A model generated the notes under the pieces. The model did not search any database, was not told the DNA's origin, and was given only the letters and a program-made list of their open reading frames with translations. Below, one piece after another: positions 1 to 8,211 of a stretch of 64,000 nucleotides of DNA. Position 1 is the stretch's first letter, and each line of letters opens with the position of its first letter. The stretch is from Bryobacteraceae bacterium (GTDB lineage: Bacteria > Acidobacteriota > Terriglobia > Bryobacterales > Bryobacteraceae), in assembly GCA_026129905.1 (NCBI GenBank), contig JAHCHE010000016.1, positions 124,001-188,000 on the forward strand, written 5' to 3'. The translations under genes and the position numbers were made by a program.

Positions 1-513
1 CTGGTGAACAACATGCTCGAGGACGTGGTCAACCGTGGTACCGCCTACGAGGCGAGGGCGCGCGGCTTCACGGCCCCGGCGGCGGGAAAAACCGGCACCG
101 ACGACGACGGCTGGTTTGTCGGCTACACCAGCAACCTGCTGTGCGTCGTCTGGGTCGGCTTTGACGATAACACCGATCTCGGCCTCGAAGGCGCGAAGTC
201 GGCGCTGCCTATCTGGACCGATTTCATGAAGCGTGCGGTCCGGCTGCCCGCCTACAGGAATCCCGCTCCGTTCCCCATGGTGGAGGGAATCGGCACGGCC
301 CGGATCGATCCGGAAACCGGCCAACTCGCCACGCCGGACTGCCCCGAGAGCGCGAACGAGGTCTTCATCCAGGGCTCCGAACCCACGGAGAAGTGCGAGT
401 TACACCGCCATGGCTTCTTCGATTTCGTGGCCCGAATTTGGCGGCGCTCCGACAGTTCAAAACAGTCCGACGGCGGCGGCGCGGTCGACGCGAAGCCCTC
501 GGGAACTCCCTAG
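1..513 (+). CDS. Class A penicillin-binding protein (PBP1A-like), C-terminal part only
   Basis: This is the end of a peptidoglycan glycosyltransferase/transpeptidase that polymerises and cross-links murein on the outer face of the inner membrane. The reading frame is open from base 1, so the glycosyltransferase domain and the catalytic SxxK lie outside the window. What remains is the end of the transpeptidase domain: a KTGT motif (the KTG box of the penicillin-binding fold) about 30 residues in, then DGWFVGYTSN and VWVGFDDN, both typical of PBP1A-type enzymes, then the IWTDFMK helix. The last roughly 80 residues are a low-complexity tail rich in Pro, Ser and Gly with two cysteines, variable in this family. 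The assignment is firm. The exact paralogue (1A, 1C and so on) cannot be decided from this piece. Confidence 0.9.
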   Translation: MVNNMLEDVVNRGTAYEARARGFTAPAAGKTGTDDDGWFVGYTSNLLCVVWVGFDDNTDLGLEGAKSALPIWTDFMKRAVRLPAYRNPAPFPMVEGIGTARIDPETGQLATPDCPESANEVFIQGSEPTEKCELHRHGFFDFVARIWRRSDSSKQSDGGGAVDAKPSGTP

Positions 514-580
514 CCGCGGTTAGGAATAGGCCTGATTGATTGCTGGCCGACTTAAACGGACAATCGAATTGAGACGGTTT

Positions 581-602
581 GGAAGTTTTCTCCCAAACTT
601 CC
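581..602. other. Hairpin-forming inverted repeat downstream of the PBP gene
   Basis: Arms GGAAGTTT (581-588) and AAACTTCC (595-602) are perfect complements around a 6-base loop. The site lies 68 bases past the PBP stop. No T-tract follows, so it is at best an atypical terminator or a processing structure. Confidence 0.35.
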
Positions 603-749
603 CAGCCGTTCCGTAGGGCTCTGCGCTTGACTCGGTCCCACTGGAGGGGGGATCGAAAAGGGCTCGTAGCCTTGGTCTGCTTGGGCGCGCGCGGCGTGTG
701 GCGGCCCCGACGCCGCGCGCGACCGGGCAGCTTCTCCCGCCCACTTCGA

Positions 750-755
750 TATAAT
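750..755 (+). promoter_or_regulatory. Consensus -10 box just before the GH172 start
   Basis: A perfect TATAAT ends 7 bases before the ATG at 763 and no Shine-Dalgarno sequence lies between, so the transcript would start at or next to the start codon. No good -35 is visible at 16-19 bases upstream. Confidence 0.5.
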
Positions 756-762
756 CTCGGGC

Positions 763-1947
763 ATGCTCGATGCCATCCGATCCGAAAGGCGCGGCTTTCT
801 CCGGCGCTTACTGACCTTTTCCGGCGCCGCGGCCATTCCGGTCGCCGCGCAGGCGCAGCGCGCGCAGGCGGGCGCCGATCTCGAGTTTCTTCCCGCGTAC
901 GCCAGGGCCCAGAAGTACAAATCGCTGAAGCAATCCAGCTACGACCGGACCGGCGGCAACGCCGACCGCTTCCAGATCGCCCCCGGCGGAACGCAAGAGC
1001 TGTTCAACGACAACGGGCCGGGCATCATTACGCACATCTGGTTCACCATCGCGGCCCAGGGCCTGCACCACCTGAAGGAACTGGTGCTGCGGGCGTATTG
1101 GGACGGCGCCTCGCAGCCCAGCGTCGAAACGCCGGTGGGCGATTTCTTCGGGCTGAATCTCGCCGAGTACGTCATCTACGAAAGCGAGTATCTGGGCTGC
1201 TCGCCCGGCAAGTCGCTCAACTGCTATTTCGCTATGCCGTACCGGAAGTCGGCTCGGATGACGGTGACGAACGAAGGGAAGACGCCCGTCGGCGCCTACT
1301 ACTCAAACATCGACTACCTGAAGCCTCCGTCGCTGCCGGAGGAGGCTCTTTACTTTCACGCACAGTACCGGCAAATGGCGCCTTGCCCGCCCACCAGCAA
1401 CGACTGGCAGACCAACGGCGACGCCAACAAACTCCTCAATCCGGACGGCAAGCTGAACTACGTCTACGCCGAGACGCGGGGGCGCGGACAGTTGCTGGGC
1501 GTCACGCTGGGCGTGCTTCAGAACCAGGAGTTCTGGATGGGCGAGGGCGACGACATGATCTTTATCGACGACGAGTCCAAGCCGCTCATCATCGGGACGG
1601 GTTCGGAGGACTACTTCCTCGGAAGCTGGAACTTCGGGGGACGCGACGGCGCGCGCGCGTTCGCTCACCGGCAGTACGGGGCGCAGTTCATCGCGCTTCC
1701 GGAACGCACCGGCGGCCGCTATCTGTGCTACCGCTTTCACGGCGACAATCCGGTCACCTTCGAGCGCTACATGAAGCACACAATGGAGCACGGCCACGCC
1801 AACCACCGCGCCGACAACTTCTATTCCTGCTGCTACTGGTACCAGGACAAGCCGGCGGAGCGCTTCCCCCCTCTGCCGCCGCTGGCCGACCGAATCCCGC
1901 GCATCCACGCCGTCCCCGGACCCGGCGGGGCTGTCACCGGAGGGTAG
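763..1947 (+). CDS. DUF2961 / GH172-family glycan hydrolase, Tat-exported
   Basis: The 394-residue protein is a DUF2961 family member, the fold now grouped with glycoside hydrolase family 172 (D-fructofuranosidase or D-arabinofuranosidase activities are known there). An N-terminal ERRGFLRR stretch followed by a hydrophobic Ala-rich segment is a Tat signal, so it should act in the periplasm or outside. Family landmarks: GPGIITHIWFTI (about 85-96), VGDFFG (about 126), the MIFIDDE segment and GTGSEDYFLGSWNFG (about 285-300), where the acidic residues usually form the active site. It is followed after 3 bases by a GH51-like gene, so the two probably form an operon acting on furanoside-containing glycans. 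The substrate cannot be read from sequence. Confidence 0.88.
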   Translation: MLDAIRSERRGFLRRLLTFSGAAAIPVAAQAQRAQAGADLEFLPAYARAQKYKSLKQSSYDRTGGNADRFQIAPGGTQELFNDNGPGIITHIWFTIAAQGLHHLKELVLRAYWDGASQPSVETPVGDFFGLNLAEYVIYESEYLGCSPGKSLNCYFAMPYRKSARMTVTNEGKTPVGAYYSNIDYLKPPSLPEEALYFHAQYRQMAPCPPTSNDWQTNGDANKLLNPDGKLNYVYAETRGRGQLLGVTLGVLQNQEFWMGEGDDMIFIDDESKPLIIGTGSEDYFLGSWNFGGRDGARAFAHRQYGAQFIALPERTGGRYLCYRFHGDNPVTFERYMKHTMEHGHANHRADNFYSCCYWYQDKPAERFPPLPPLADRIPRIHAVPGPGGAVTGG

Positions 1948-1950
1948 CCA

Positions 1951-3465
1951 TTGGAGCGCAGAGCGTTCCTCGCCGGCGCCGGCTGGATGGCCGCGCAGGC
2001 TCGCGCCGCCGCTTCGGGCGCCGCCATTGTAATCGACCCCAAGCCCTTGTTCGACATCTCGCCCTACCTTTACATGCAGTTCATGGAGCCGCTTGGAACC
2101 ACCGATAGCTCCGTGGAAGCCGCCTGGGACTACAACATCGACGACTGGCGAGCGGACTTTGTCGACGTGGTGAAGGACCTCGCGCCCGGCATGATCCGCT
2201 GGGGCGGCCTGCTGTCGGCGTACTACAAGTGGCGCGAGGGCGTCGGCCCCGTGGAGAAGCGCCCCTGGATGCGCAACTACGTCTGGGGCGGCAAGGAAAC
2301 GAACCGGGTGGGCACGCGCGAGTTCGTCGACCTCTGCCGGCGAACCGGGGCCGAACCGCTCTACTGCGTCAATTTCCAGGGCGACGGCATTCCGGCCTTC
2401 CGCGTAACGCGCGAGGGCAGCCGTTGGGGCGACGCGCGAGAAGCCGCCGACTGGGTTTCCTACGCCAACGATCCGGACAACCGGGAACGGCGCGCCCACG
2501 GCCAGCCCGAACCGTACAACCTCAAGATCTGGCAACTTGGCAACGAGACGTCGTATCCCCGCAACGGCTTCTCCAAGGAGCAGGCGATCGCCCTCACAAC
2601 CGAGTTCGCCCGGGCCATGAAGGAGCGCGATCCGTCCCTGAGCCTGATCGGATGGGGCGACCGGCGCGACCAGGAGCTATGGGCGGGCGACCTGCTGCGC
2701 CAGGCCGGCGAGCACCTCGATTACGTGGCCATTCACCTGATGGGCCAGCGGCCGCGCCGTTCGGATACGGCGCTGCGCGGTCTGGAATATCAGCGCAATC
2801 CCGAGCAGGCCTGGGACGAGCTGCTCGAGCTTTCCGGCAACGTCGACAAGCGCGTTTCGGAACTGGAGCAGGTGATCGCCGCCGAGCGCTCGCCCGCCTC
2901 GATCGCGGTTACCGAGGGACACCTCAGCATGAGCCCTCACAACTCGAATCCCATCCTGTATGAGTGGCTGCCCGCCGTCTATCACGCCCGATCGCTGAAC
3001 ATCTACCAACGGCACGGCGAGAAGGTAAAGATCTGCACCGCTGCCGATTTCGAAGGCAATCGCTGGACGGTAAACGCCGTGATGCTGCAGGGCAAGTGTT
3101 ACCTGATGCCGGTCGGCTCGATCATGCGGCTCTTCAAGCGGCGCAACGGTTCGCAAGGCGTCGCGGCGAAGTCCACGCCGCCGGCCCTCGACGTGGCCGC
3201 GAGCCGCGCCGGCGACGCGTTTTTCCTGCACGTGGCGAACATCGGGTACCGTACGGCCGTGGAAGCCACTCTCGGGGTGGAAGGCAGGACGGTAACCGGA
3301 GGAAGAGTCTTCGAGATCGCCCCGCCGGACTTCCGCCAGTATGTCAACGCGGACCAGCCTGACGCGTTCGAGCCCCGTGAATCGGTCCTCGAGGGCGGTC
3401 CCGTATTTCGCTGGCGTTTTCCGGCCGGGTCGGTGAGCGCGGTGGAACTCCAGACGTCTGCGTGA
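1951..3465 (+). CDS. GH51-like alpha-L-arabinofuranosidase
   Basis: This 504-residue enzyme has the layout of GH51 arabinofuranosidases, which remove arabinofuranosyl side chains from pectin and xylan. Visible landmarks are MIRWGG and YYKWREGVGPVEKRP (the RwpGG..Y.W.dgiGP region), then WQLGNE, whose Glu is the general acid/base, and VTEGH, whose Glu is in the position of the nucleophile; a beta-sandwich C-terminal domain follows. The start is TTG at 1951, supported by a GGAGG 7 bases upstream that overlaps the end of the GH172 gene, and by the Tat-type ERRAFLAGAG leader that begins there. Three bases separate it from GH172, which argues for translation from the same mRNA. Confidence 0.82.
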   Translation: MERRAFLAGAGWMAAQARAAASGAAIVIDPKPLFDISPYLYMQFMEPLGTTDSSVEAAWDYNIDDWRADFVDVVKDLAPGMIRWGGLLSAYYKWREGVGPVEKRPWMRNYVWGGKETNRVGTREFVDLCRRTGAEPLYCVNFQGDGIPAFRVTREGSRWGDAREAADWVSYANDPDNRERRAHGQPEPYNLKIWQLGNETSYPRNGFSKEQAIALTTEFARAMKERDPSLSLIGWGDRRDQELWAGDLLRQAGEHLDYVAIHLMGQRPRRSDTALRGLEYQRNPEQAWDELLELSGNVDKRVSELEQVIAAERSPASIAVTEGHLSMSPHNSNPILYEWLPAVYHARSLNIYQRHGEKVKICTAADFEGNRWTVNAVMLQGKCYLMPVGSIMRLFKRRNGSQGVAAKSTPPALDVAASRAGDAFFLHVANIGYRTAVEATLGVEGRTVTGGRVFEIAPPDFRQYVNADQPDAFEPRESVLEGGPVFRWRFPAGSVSAVELQTSA

Positions 3466-3527
3466 AGGAGTCCTGAATCGAGCGCCGTGAATTCCCCGGC
3501 AGGGGGCGCGCCCGCATTGATCCGAAA

Positions 3528-3550
3528 ACACAGTTCCACATGAACTGTGT
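3528..3550. promoter_or_regulatory. Palindromic operator in front of an antitoxin remnant
   Basis: ACACAGTT (3528-3535) and AACTGTGT (3543-3550) are perfect inverted copies separated by 7 bases, ending 2 bases before the ATG of a ribbon-helix-helix antitoxin fragment. Type II toxin-antitoxin operons are autoregulated at exactly this place, so it reads as the original operator. Confidence 0.5.
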
Positions 3551-3552
3551 AC

Positions 3553-3654
3553 ATGAAGAACCTCACGCTGAGCGTGGACGACGAGGTGCTCGCCGCCGCT
3601 CGCCGGCACGCCGCCGAACATAACTCCACGGTGAACGCGCTGGTTCGCGAGTAG
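3553..3654 (+). pseudogene. Truncated ribbon-helix-helix antitoxin (VapB/DUF6364-like remnant)
   Basis: The 33 codons give MKNLTLSVDDEVLAAARRHA followed by AEHNSTVNALVRE and a TAG stop. The beta-strand LTLSVDDEVL followed by a basic helix is the start of a ribbon-helix-helix DNA-binding antitoxin, normally 70-85 residues long. The dimerisation and toxin-neutralising half is missing and no toxin ORF follows. The sequence instead runs into the remnant of an ABC permease on the other strand, so this looks like the scar of a toxin-antitoxin module. It could alternatively be expressed as a mini RHH repressor. Confidence 0.55.
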
Positions 3655-3659
3655 CCCCA

Positions 3660-4010
3660 CCACGCGCTTGGCGCCAGAGGCAAGGTCATCACTACGCACG
3701 CCAGGAGGAAGGGCGCATCTTTCGCCGCGACAATCTGCCAGCCCGGGACGGGCAGGAGACGGTACCGCGTCATTCCGCCGTCGCCATCGAGACCGAAGAG
3801 CGTCTGCGAATACGTCGAGAGCGCGAGCGTCACCATAGTTGTCATCGGGAGGAAGGCCTCGGCCGGCAGCAGTCCCGCGGCGCGGGATCCCAGGCGCTCA
3901 CGGCCGCAGCGCGCCAGAAATCGAGCGTCGAAAGCGTCTCGCGAAGATTCTTTCGGATGAGATGATTCAACGCGCCTGGAAAGCTGAGCAAACGGCGCCA
4001 CACTCCCTTG
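3660..4010 (-). pseudogene. Frameshifted remnant of an ABC-2-type permease
   Basis: Two minus-strand frames carry consecutive pieces of a membrane permease. The first (about 4010-3907) reads LNHLIRKNLRETLSTLDFW. The second (about 3875-3665) includes VTLALSTYSQTLFGLDGDG and then GMTRYRLLPVPGWQIVAAKD plus a hydrophobic stretch. This order is typical of the acidobacterial ABC exporter permeases I know (RKdfREmLSTLDF .. LFGLDG.GGMTRYrLLPLrGw). The shift lies between 3875 and 3907, and neither end has a complete protein. The gene is dead, and the 3' end abuts the antitoxin remnant. Confidence 0.6.
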
Positions 4011-4639
4011 TGGCCGGGAGGAAGAGATGGCCTATAGAAATGTAATTCGAATGAGTCAAGTTTAGGCGTCGCCGTCCCCTCCTCCGCCCCGTGCGGGTAG
4101 TACGTCCGCCGCGTCTCTTTACTCCCAACCAGCCGGTCCGGGAACTTCTCCTCCACCCGCTTGCCGGCAAGGTGCCCGACCGCCCCTAAGTCCAGTCACA
4201 ACGCTTCCGACGGCGATCGCTCGGCTGCCTGCCCCCATCTCTTCAGCAGCTTATGAGCCATGCGTCGCTGGCAGAAACGGGGATGCCCACTGCCCACAGG
4301 CTATAATAGCTGCGGCTCGGTGAGTCGTATTGCCAGGCCTTGGTCTTTGAAAACTCAAATCTCGTTTACGTTTCCACACGCGCGGTACTCCGAAGCAACG
4401 GAAATAACAATTCGAACCCATTCCCAACGTCGGTTGGCCGTCGGGATTCGACGCCTTATCGCATTGAAACGGCATTCGGTTATACTCGTCCAGAAGCTTT
4501 CCGAACCGCGGATTTCTATACACAAAAATGACAATTCGAACCCAATCCCAAAATCGGACACTGTGGTGAAATCCAACGACTACCTTCCCCCGCCGCGGAC
4601 GAGCCCGACACGGCGATCACGACGGCGGCGATCGCCGTT
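4011..4639. other. Gene-poor interval with lower GC
   Basis: About 630 bases without a convincing gene. The stretch 4330-4570 is visibly richer in A/T than its surroundings and carries a short direct repeat (4406-4426 and 4531-4550) and a TATAAT at 4302-4307 without a gene behind it. Next to the uppP stop is the palindrome CGGCGATCGCCG. No tRNA, riboswitch or transposase was recognised. It probably belongs to the same decayed strip as the antitoxin and permease remnants. Confidence 0.5.
4406..4550. repeat. Two imperfect 20-bp direct repeats 125 bp apart
   Basis: ACAATTCGAACCCATTCCCA (4407-4426) and ACAATTCGAACCCAATCCCA (4531-4550) differ at one base. They sit in the lower-GC non-coding interval. 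Function unknown; they could be a remnant of a mobile or repeated element. Confidence 0.45.
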
Positions 4640-5464
4640 CTAGCCGCCCGTCCAGTTGATGACGCCGGCGTAACCTGTTATCAGTACCATAAGACCGAAT
4701 GCGATGCGGTACCAGGCGAACGCCGTGAAATCGTGCGTGGCAATGTAGCGGAGCAGCCAGCGCACGCAAAGGAAGGCGGAAACGAACGCCGCCGCCGACC
4801 CGACGCTGAACATTCCCGCGTCGGCGAGCGACAGATTCGCGCGCTCATGGTAAAGCTGGTAGACGCCTGCGCCAATCAGGGTGGGCACTGCCAGGAAGAA
4901 TGAGAACTCGGTCGCGGCCTTCCTCGAAAGGCCGAAGAACAATCCTCCGATAATGGTGGCCGCCGAGCGCGACGTTCCCGGAAACAGCGCGAAGCATTGC
5001 GCCAAGCCCACCTTCAGCGCGTCGGTCCACTGCATCGCGTCGGCGCGCTCGATGCGGACGCGATGCCGGCGCCGCTCCGCCAAAAGGATCAGCACGCCGC
5101 CGACGATCAGCGCCACCGCCACCGGGATCGGTTTGAACAGGTGCGACTTGATGTATTTAGCGAAGGCAACGCCAAAGATCGCCGCCGGCATGAAGGCGAT
5201 CGCCAGGTTGGCCACAAAGCGGCGGGATTCCGGGTCGGAGAAAAAGCGGGCCGCCACGGTCAGGAACTTCGCGCGGTACTCCCAGATCACGGCGAGGATC
5301 GCTCCCATCTGGATGACGATCTCGAAGACCTGGCCTCTTTCGTCGTTGAAATTCAGCAGGTCGCCCACCAGGATAAGGTGGCCCGTCGAGGAAATCGGCA
5401 GGAACTCGGTCAGACCTTCGACAATCCCGAGCACGAGCGCTTTCAGAAGGAGAGTTAATTCCAC
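4640..5464 (-). CDS. uppP: Undecaprenyl-diphosphatase UppP (BacA family)
   Basis: Integral membrane phosphatase that recycles undecaprenyl pyrophosphate to the monophosphate lipid carrier for peptidoglycan and O-antigen synthesis; it also gives bacitracin tolerance. The 274-residue length is normal. Both signature motifs are present: [15 protein letters not shown] near the N-terminus (catalytic Glu and SSTGH loop) and PGTSRSAAT around residue 170, with about eight hydrophobic segments. The start is GTG at 5464; a TACAAT box ends 9 bases upstream, so the leader must be very short. Together with the cis-prenyltransferase at 50904 (the enzyme that makes the carrier) both ends of carrier metabolism occur in the window, but not as neighbours. 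Confidence 0.96.
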   Translation of the reverse strand: MELTLLLKALVLGIVEGLTEFLPISSTGHLILVGDLLNFNDERGQVFEIVIQMGAILAVIWEYRAKFLTVAARFFSDPESRRFVANLAIAFMPAAIFGVAFAKYIKSHLFKPIPVAVALIVGGVLILLAERRRHRVRIERADAMQWTDALKVGLAQCFALFPGTSRSAATIIGGLFFGLSRKAATEFSFFLAVPTLIGAGVYQLYHERANLSLADAGMFSVGSAAAFVSAFLCVRWLLRYIATHDFTAFAWYRIAFGLMVLITGYAGVINWTGG

Positions 5465-5473
5465 AAGACTTGG

Positions 5474-5479
5474 ATTGTA
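5474..5479 (-). promoter_or_regulatory. -10 box of uppP
   Basis: TACAAT on the minus strand, 9 bases before the GTG start of uppP, with no Shine-Dalgarno sequence in between. Near-leaderless arrangement. Confidence 0.4.
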
Positions 5480-5585
5480 CCCGACAGGGGCGATTGTGAA
5501 CGTACCGTCACAATGCGGCGGCGCGAAATCGGTTCTGAGCCGTCAAACGATCGGCTGGTTGGAACGCTTCACTTCTTTCGGGCGC

Positions 5586-5591
5586 TATCAT
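5586..5591 (+). promoter_or_regulatory. -10 box of the FG-GAP gene
   Basis: TATCAT ends 6 bases before the GTG at 5598. There is no ribosome-binding sequence in the gap, consistent with a leaderless message. Confidence 0.4.
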
Positions 5592-5597
5592 GAGCAG

Positions 5598-7832
5598 GTG
5601 CGTGCCGCTCTCCCCATTCTAGCCGCTGCCATTCTCATCGCAGGGCCCGCATCCGCCCCGGGCGTGCTGCCGGAGCCGATCCCGTTCGAACATAGGATCG
5701 TCGACGCGCAACTCGGAGGCGGCGACTGCAAGGGGCTGGCCGACATCGACGGCGACGGCAAGCTGGACGTCATCGCCGGTAGCAGGAAGGAACTCGCCTG
5801 GTATCGGTATCCGGATTGGACTAAGACGGTGATCGCGCCCGCCCGCCAGGAGTTCACCACCGATATGCAAACGGCGAACATGGACGGCGACGGCGATCCG
5901 GACATTGTCGCGCCCGACGGCGAACGCGGCGAGATCGCCTGGTTCGAGAATCCGCGGCCCGGCGGCGATCCGGTCACCGCGCCCTGGAAGAAACACCTGG
6001 TCGGCCATCAAGGCGACTGGGCGCACGACGTGGAAGTCGGCGATTTGGATGGCGACGGTCGGCTCGACATTCTCACCCGGAAGAAAGAGACGTTTCTCTG
6101 GCTTCAGCGGCCGGGCGGGCAGTTCGCGAAGGTGGAGATCCGGGAAGCGCTGCCGGACGGCGAGGGCAGCGCGCTGGCCGATCTCAATGCAGACGGCCGG
6201 CTCGATATTATCCAGAACGGCTACTGGCTGGAGAATCCTGGCAACCCCGGGGGCGAGTGGCGCAAGCGCGCGATCGCCGAGGGCTGGCCGCGACAGATCG
6301 GCGTGACGGCAGCCGATCTGAACGGCGATGGCCGTCTCGACGTGATCCTCGGACCGGCCGAGAGCCACGGCCGCCTGGTTTGGTACGAGGCGCCGGCTGA
6401 TATTCAAACGGGCGCATGGCGGGAACATGCGCTGGATGGCGACGTCGAGTACCTGCACACGTTCCAGGCCGCCGACGTGGACAACAACGGAAGCCTCGAC
6501 ATCGTCACCGCGGAAATGCACCAGTCGGCGCGCAAACGCGTCTCGGTCTACTTCCAGTTCGTTCAGAGCGGCGGCGGCGTCTGGAAGAAGCAGGTGATCG
6601 CCGGGACCGGCTCGCACAACTTGCGCCTGGGCGACATCGATGGCGACGGCGACATCGACATCCTGGGGGCCAACTGGGGCGGACCGCACGCGCCGCTCGA
6701 GGTTTGGATGAACAAGCTGATCGGCCCCTCGGCGATGGCGATCGCTCCTGGTTGGAAATACGTCCTGGTGGACAACAAGCGGGGCAAGTGGGGCGATTTC
6801 GATCCGCCGCAGTGGCTGAAGTACTTCGGACTGGCGGCGGGCAACGTCAGTAGGCGCGGCGCGCTGGATATCGCATCGGGCCGCTACTTCTACCGCAGCC
6901 CCGCTCGCGGTCTGACCGGCGCGTGGCAGAGGGTTGAGTTCCCGCTCAACGTGGACGCCATGCTGATGCTCGACGTTGACGGCGACGGCCGCGACGACGT
7001 AATCGGGGAAGCGCTGCCCAAGGTTTACTGGCTGAAGCCGCTGGACCGGAACGGCGACAAATGGGATGCGCGCGTGATCGGAGAGCTTCCGGCCACCGGC
7101 CACGTCAACGGGCAGGGCTACGCGCTCGGACAGCTTGTGCCGGGAGGCAAGCCCGAGATCGTTCTCGCCGCCGGCGGAAGCGTCTACTATTTCGAGATTC
7201 CTTCGAAACCGGCCGGCGGGAACTGGCCGAAGGTTCAGATTGCCAGGGACACCTCCGAAGAAGGAGTCGCGGCCGGGGACATCGACCGCGACGGCCATGT
7301 GGACGTCGTGGCGTCCAGCGCCGACGGCAAGCGCGTTTCCTGGTTCAAGAGCCCAGGCGACGGCTCGCCCGGCTGGAAAGCGCTCGAGATCGGCCCGGTC
7401 AACCAGTTGGCGGACCGCGTGGCCATGGCGGACTTCAATGCCGACGGGCGGCTGGACGTGGCCGTAGCCGAAGAGTCGTGGCCGGATGCGGGACCCGCGA
7501 GCGTGTTCTGGTTCGAGCAGCCGTCCGATCTCTCTCAACCATGGACGCGCCACACGGTCGTGACGCAGTACACTACCAACGCCATGGACGTCGCGGACAT
7601 GAACGGCGACGGCGCGCCCGACATCGTTACCGGCGAGCACCGGGGCACGCGCAAGGTGGCCGTTTGGGAGAACAGGAACCGGGGCGCAAGCTGGGTGGAG
7701 CGGGTCGTGGACACGGGCAAGGAAAGCCATCTTGGCGCAAGGGCGATCGACCTGGACGGCGACGGCAAACCCGAGATCCTCAGCATCTGCTGGGACACCT
7801 ACCGGAACCTGCACCTGTGGACGCGGAAGTGA
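5598..7832 (+). CDS. Secreted FG-GAP/VCBS-repeat protein
   Basis: The 744-residue product has a signal peptide (MRAALPILAAAILIAGPASA) when started at the GTG at 5598. The frame is open further upstream but that part is antisense to uppP. At least twelve D-x-D/N-x-D/N-G-x-x-D calcium-loop motifs are spread along it, for example DIDGDGKLDV, NMDGDGDPDI, DLNGDGRLDV, DIDRDGHVDV and DMNGDGAPDI, separated by roughly 50-60 residues, with W-[FY]-[EK]-[NS]-P strands between. This predicts one or two seven-bladed integrin-alpha-like propellers. No catalytic domain is visible, so it is probably a surface or secreted binding protein. The binding partner is unknown. Confidence 0.85.
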   Translation: MRAALPILAAAILIAGPASAPGVLPEPIPFEHRIVDAQLGGGDCKGLADIDGDGKLDVIAGSRKELAWYRYPDWTKTVIAPARQEFTTDMQTANMDGDGDPDIVAPDGERGEIAWFENPRPGGDPVTAPWKKHLVGHQGDWAHDVEVGDLDGDGRLDILTRKKETFLWLQRPGGQFAKVEIREALPDGEGSALADLNADGRLDIIQNGYWLENPGNPGGEWRKRAIAEGWPRQIGVTAADLNGDGRLDVILGPAESHGRLVWYEAPADIQTGAWREHALDGDVEYLHTFQAADVDNNGSLDIVTAEMHQSARKRVSVYFQFVQSGGGVWKKQVIAGTGSHNLRLGDIDGDGDIDILGANWGGPHAPLEVWMNKLIGPSAMAIAPGWKYVLVDNKRGKWGDFDPPQWLKYFGLAAGNVSRRGALDIASGRYFYRSPARGLTGAWQRVEFPLNVDAMLMLDVDGDGRDDVIGEALPKVYWLKPLDRNGDKWDARVIGELPATGHVNGQGYALGQLVPGGKPEIVLAAGGSVYYFEIPSKPAGGNWPKVQIARDTSEEGVAAGDIDRDGHVDVVASSADGKRVSWFKSPGDGSPGWKALEIGPVNQLADRVAMADFNADGRLDVAVAEESWPDAGPASVFWFEQPSDLSQPWTRHTVVTQYTTNAMDVADMNGDGAPDIVTGEHRGTRKVAVWENRNRGASWVERVVDTGKESHLGARAIDLDGDGKPEILSICWDTYRNLHLWTRK

Positions 7833-7842
7833 GCCGGGCGGG

Positions 7843-8211
7843 TCAGGAGTTCGGCGAGAGCGCGTAGGACGCCGCGGCGCCGTGCCCTTCTTCTTTTGTC
7901 TCGCGCTCGAGGAAGTAGTTCAGCGCCGTGCGCAGAGCGGCGATGGCCGCCAGTTTGCCGATGTCGTCCCAGCTCGGCGCCACGGCGGTGCGGAGAATGT
8001 CGGCCGCCAGCGCCAGTTCGAGCGATAGGGCGAGCCACCGGCCTAATCCGAGACGAACGGCGGCCTTCGCGCCGTCGCGCGCTCCCCGGCGGAGGAAGAG
8101 CGGAACGGCGCGCCCAAGCGCCTCGACCACCGCGACCGCGATCAGACCCGCCGTGGCGATTTCGATGCCCGCGGCCAGGCTTTCGATCAGGAACCTGGAA
8201 CCCTCTAGCAC
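7843..8211 (-). CDS. DUF1622 family membrane protein
   Basis: A 122-residue protein with three hydrophobic helices: one near residues 8-28, one around 55-75 beginning LGRWLALSLELALAADIL, and one around 85-100 (IGKLAAIAALRTALNYFLERE). This matches the small DUF1622 membrane family, whose function is not known. The chosen start is GTG at 8211, overlapping the stop of the DedA/ATP-grasp gene by 7 bases (GTGCTAG), so translation is probably coupled. It is the last gene of the four-gene operon that begins at 11016. The longer frame upstream is a shadow of the preceding gene. Confidence 0.75.
   Translation of the reverse strand: MLEGSRFLIESLAAGIEIATAGLIAVAVVEALGRAVPLFLRRGARDGAKAAVRLGLGRWLALSLELALAADILRTAVAPSWDDIGKLAAIAALRTALNYFLERETKEEGHGAAASYALSPNS

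Noticed and set aside
4407-4426. tRNA T-loop-like TTCGAACCC
   Set aside because: No acceptor stem, anticodon arm or CCA can be built around it; it is part of the direct repeat.
4430-4475. CRISPR-like ending (GCATTGAAAC)
   Set aside because: It occurs once; there are no regularly spaced copies or spacers.
4881-5597. Extension of the FG-GAP protein upstream to 4881
   Set aside because: The upstream part is antisense to uppP, and a signal peptide begins at the GTG at 5598.
5619-7814. 731-residue open frame on the minus strand
   Set aside because: It is antisense to the FG-GAP gene, Val/Ala/Arg-rich without family motifs, and arises from the codon bias of high-GC DNA. The same holds for other long shadows (1303-2535, 11983-13329, 35565-37592, 46664-48622).
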